Shown here in pieces: positions 7,320 to 8,922 of a stretch of 8,922 nucleotides of DNA. The stretch comes from Phycisphaera sp. (lineage in GTDB: Bacteria > Planctomycetota > Phycisphaerae > Phycisphaerales > Phycisphaeraceae), in NCBI GenBank assembly GCA_029287335.1, contig JARFRI010000222.1:1-8922 (forward strand). Direction: 5' to 3'. A model generated the notes under the pieces. It saw nothing but the letters and a program-made list of their open reading frames with translations, did no database searches and was not told the DNA's origin. The stretch's first letter is position 1. Each line of letters starts with the position of its first letter. The translations under genes were made by a program, and so were the position numbers.

Positions 7320-7485
7320 GCACCACTACGCAACGCAATCACTCAGGCTGACCTTCCCCACATTCGGCGGGCCGTATCATCTATTCAATCATCCGCACGC
7401 TCGCTTCAGATAGCGAACAGTGACTACTTTCAACAATTCTGCAAATTGCTTGTCGCCTTTTTCGCTCCCTGCTCCCATACATCAT

Positions 7486-7489
7486 GGAG
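7486..7489 (+). promoter_or_regulatory. ribosome binding site of the sigma factor gene
   Basis: GGAG lies 7 bases before the ATG at 7497. This selects that ATG over an in-frame TTG at 7446, which would add 17 residues with no family resemblance. Confidence 0.7.
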
Positions 7490-7496
7490 TCCTCTC

Positions 7497-8039
7497 ATGG
7501 CCGAACAACGCGATCAACAATCAATGGAACGGGTGTCACGCCTGGCTCTGCTGTGGGGTAATGCCCAGTACTCGGTCTCGGCCTACGTCCATGCCGCCGT
7601 GCGCAACCACCACGACGCCGAGGACGTCATCCAGGCGACCGTCACCTACATCGCCCACCACTTCGACGAATACGACCCCGATCGGCCGTTCGTGGCCTGG
7701 GCCATCGGCATCGCGCGCTACCGCATCCTGGACCACCGCAACCAAAGCGACCGCCAGCCCCTGCTGCTCGGCGACGACGCGCTTGAAGCGCTCGATCTTG
7801 CCATGGTCAAGCAAGCGGCGCACGCCGACGACCGTCGCGAAGCGCTGGATCACTGCATGGGTCGGCTCAAGCCCGAGCACCGCCAGGTCCTCTCGGATCG
7901 CTACTACAAAGACATGAGCCGACAGGACATCGCCGACCGCCTGAACATCAAGGCCCGTTCGGTCACCGTGCTGCTGCGGCGGGTCCGCCTGGTCCTGGCC
8001 GAGTGCATTGCCAAGCGGATCAAGGGGGCGTCGTCTTGA
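7497..8039 (+). CDS. ECF-like RNA polymerase sigma factor (Rhodopirellula/Verrucomicrobium type)
   Basis: This 180-residue protein has the two-domain layout of extracytoplasmic-function sigma factors. Region 2 spans about residues 15-82, with HDAEDVIQATV (39-49), FDEYDPDRPFVAWAIGIARY (56-75) and a basic ILDHRNQ end (-10 recognition and core binding). Region 4 spans about 112-172, with RREALDHCMGRLKPEHRQVL (113-132) and a helix-turn-helix MSRQDIADRLNIKARSVTVL (140-159) for the -35 element. The F-x-x-W-A pattern and the DRREAL...L start of region 4 are typical of the planctomycete/verrucomicrobial subfamily. The next gene starts inside this gene's stop codon and encodes a FecR-type membrane protein, so the two probably form a sigma/regulator pair. 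The gene is transcribed away from the ATP-grasp operon; a regulatory link between them is possible but not shown. The ATG at 7497 is supported by GGAG. Target promoters are unknown. Confidence 0.93.
   Translation: MAEQRDQQSMERVSRLALLWGNAQYSVSAYVHAAVRNHHDAEDVIQATVTYIAHHFDEYDPDRPFVAWAIGIARYRILDHRNQSDRQPLLLGDDALEALDLAMVKQAAHADDRREALDHCMGRLKPEHRQVLSDRYYKDMSRQDIADRLNIKARSVTVLLRRVRLVLAECIAKRIKGASS
8022..8028 (+). promoter_or_regulatory. ribosome binding site that decides the TTG start of the FecR gene
   Basis: AAGGGGG lies 7 bases upstream of the TTG at 8036-8038, inside the last sigma-factor codons. The TTG overlaps the sigma stop as TTGA, a coupled arrangement. No ATG in the frame occurs before codon 46, which would remove the conserved N-terminal domain. 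Confidence 0.65.
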
Positions 8040-8922
8040 ATCAATCGCTTACCGAAACCTGCCTGCGCTACCTCGACGGCGACCTGTCCCCCGACGAGGC
8101 CAAAGTCTTTGGCCAGTTACTGGTGACCTCGCCAGAGGCCGCCGACCTCTTGGCCCAGCTCGCGATGGACGAGCAGCACTTCCGCGCGACGCCCTCCGCT
8201 TCTGAAACCGACCCGCTGCCGATGCTCTTGGCCCATGAAGCCGCCGCCATCCCATCGCTACCGGGCAGCACGCCCACGAATCTGGTCCCGGATGAATCGG
8301 CACGTGCCCAGCGGTCCGACACCTATCGCAGCGTACTGGCCACCCTGACCGATCCTGAATTCCTGCGCTGGGCCGCAGCCAGCGCGATGCGTACGAAACC
8401 CGCCAAGTGGCTCGCCGCCGCCGCAGTCGTCCTGCTCGCCGCGACGCTCTTTGTTGTCTTCACCAGCGAGGACACGACCCCGGTCCCGCTGGCAGATCAA
8501 GACCAAAACAACACCCCGATCAACACCCCCGACACCGCGCCCACCGTCGCCACCCTCACCGCCCAACACAACGCCACCTGGGCGGGTGCGGCTTCAGCAG
8601 CCCCGGCACCCGGCTCAAAACTCCACCCCAACCAACGCCTCACCCTCACCGCCGGCACCGCCGAGATCACCACCAACGACGGCGCGGTCGCCATCCTTCA
8701 AGCCCCCGCAACCATCGAACTACTCAATAACGACAACGCACTCCGCCTACATTCCGGCAAGCTCGTCGGCATCTGCGAGACCGACTCCTCCAAGGGCTTC
8801 CTCGTCCGCACGCCGCACATGGACATCACCGACCTGGGCACACGCTTCGGCGTGGATGTCAAGCCCTACCGTGCGACCGAGGTCCATGTCCATCAGGGAG
8901 AGGTGATCGCCGCGCACACAGC
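8036..8922 (+). CDS. FecR-domain transmembrane regulator, N-terminal 295 residues (runs off window)
   Basis: The frame is open from the TTG at 8036 to the window end with no stop, so the C-terminus is missing. Residues 1-45 (LTETCLRYLDGDLSPDEAKVF region) resemble the short cytoplasmic anti-sigma-like helical domain of planctomycete FecR proteins. Residues 46-123 are a variable linker. Residues 125-142 (WLAAAAVVLLAATLFVVF) are one membrane segment preceded by Lys/Arg, predicting cytoplasmic N-terminus and periplasmic C-terminus. A Thr/Pro/Asn/Ala-rich linker (about 146-195) precedes the FecR domain starting near residue 202, with LTLTAGTAEI and the signature ITDLGTRFGVDV (264-275) and VHVHQGEV. 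FecR proteins relay a periplasmic signal to the partner sigma factor, here the overlapping upstream gene. The missing part may carry further domains, such as a lectin-like one. The signal is unknown. Confidence 0.88.
   Translation, partial: MNQSLTETCLRYLDGDLSPDEAKVFGQLLVTSPEAADLLAQLAMDEQHFRATPSASETDPLPMLLAHEAAAIPSLPGSTPTNLVPDESARAQRSDTYRSVLATLTDPEFLRWAAASAMRTKPAKWLAAAAVVLLAATLFVVFTSEDTTPVPLADQDQNNTPINTPDTAPTVATLTAQHNATWAGAASAAPAPGSKLHPNQRLTLTAGTAEITTNDGAVAILQAPATIELLNNDNALRLHSGKLVGICETDSSKGFLVRTPHMDITDLGTRFGVDVKPYRATEVHVHQGEVIAAHT

Larger units (their letters stand above)
7266..7496. promoter_or_regulatory. divergent intergenic region between the ATP-grasp operon and the sigma factor gene
   Basis: This 231-base stretch must carry the main promoter of the minus-strand operon and that of the sigma/FecR pair. 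It is more AT-rich than the genes on its left side (A6 run, TATA-like element). It contains a 6-base inverted repeat at 7291-7319 and small hairpin-forming repeats at 7401-7416 (TCGCT/AGCGA) and 7434-7448 (CAATT/AATTG). No confident plus-strand promoter hexamers were found; TATCAT near 7373 lacks a partner at normal spacing. Confidence 0.55.

Noticed and set aside
7434..7448. Small inverted repeat CAATT/AATTG and the nearby TCGCT/AGCGA pair (7401-7416) as a riboswitch or small RNA
   Set aside because: Stems of only five base pairs without conserved riboswitch features; such repeats are expected by chance.
7446..7496. Longer sigma factor beginning at TTG 7446
   Set aside because: The extra 17 residues show no family resemblance and lack a ribosome site, whereas the ATG at 7497 has GGAG 7 bases upstream.
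7420..7917. Alternative plus-strand frame across the sigma factor
   Set aside because: Thr/Ser/Pro-rich shadow; the sigma region 2 and 4 motifs read in the other frame.
8451..8906. Plus-strand frame of 151 codons within the FecR gene
   Set aside because: Pro/Ser/Thr-rich out-of-frame reading; the FecR signature ITDLGTRFGVDV lies in the frame starting at 8036, which stays open to the window end.

Overview
The window (about 60% GC by eye) most likely comes from a planctomycete, plausibly of the Phycisphaerae type. The clue is at the right end: a short ECF-like sigma factor of the kind common in Rhodopirellula and Verrucomicrobium relatives, followed with a 4-base overlap by a membrane-anchored FecR-domain protein. 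A PQQ-like beta-propeller fragment at the left edge also fits. This placement is inferred from gene content, not from a marker gene.

Layout. Bases 1-287 (+) hold the C-terminal end of a beta-propeller protein. It converges on a five-gene minus-strand operon that fills 312-7265. In transcription order the operon is: circularly permuted ATP-grasp enzyme (7265-5781), stand-alone alpha-E protein (5777-4755), transglutaminase-like protein 1 (4719-3850), ATP-grasp/alpha-E fusion (3757-1193) and transglutaminase-like protein 2 (1196-312). The first two genes are 3 bases apart and the last two overlap by 4 bases. The widest gap inside the operon is 92 bases, before the fusion gene. A 231-base divergent intergenic region (7266-7496) separates the operon from the plus-strand sigma factor (7497-8039) and FecR protein (8036 to beyond the window end).

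How the genes work together. Circularly permuted ATP-grasp, alpha-E and transglutaminase-fold proteins are a recurrent partnership. It was predicted by comparative genomics to make and process a peptide or amide-linked compound or protein tag: ATP-grasp ligases form amide bonds, and transglutaminase-fold proteins cut or transfer them. The product is not known. This locus carries two rounds of the partnership, one with ATP-grasp and alpha-E as separate genes and one with them fused. The first ATP-grasp keeps the expected nucleotide and metal-binding residues, whereas the fused one has lost several. No signal peptide or membrane segment is apparent in the five proteins, so they should act in the cytoplasm. 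The sigma/FecR pair next door looks like a self-contained transcriptional regulator; whether it controls the operon is not shown by the sequence.

No tRNA, rRNA, CRISPR array, insertion sequence or integrase was seen.
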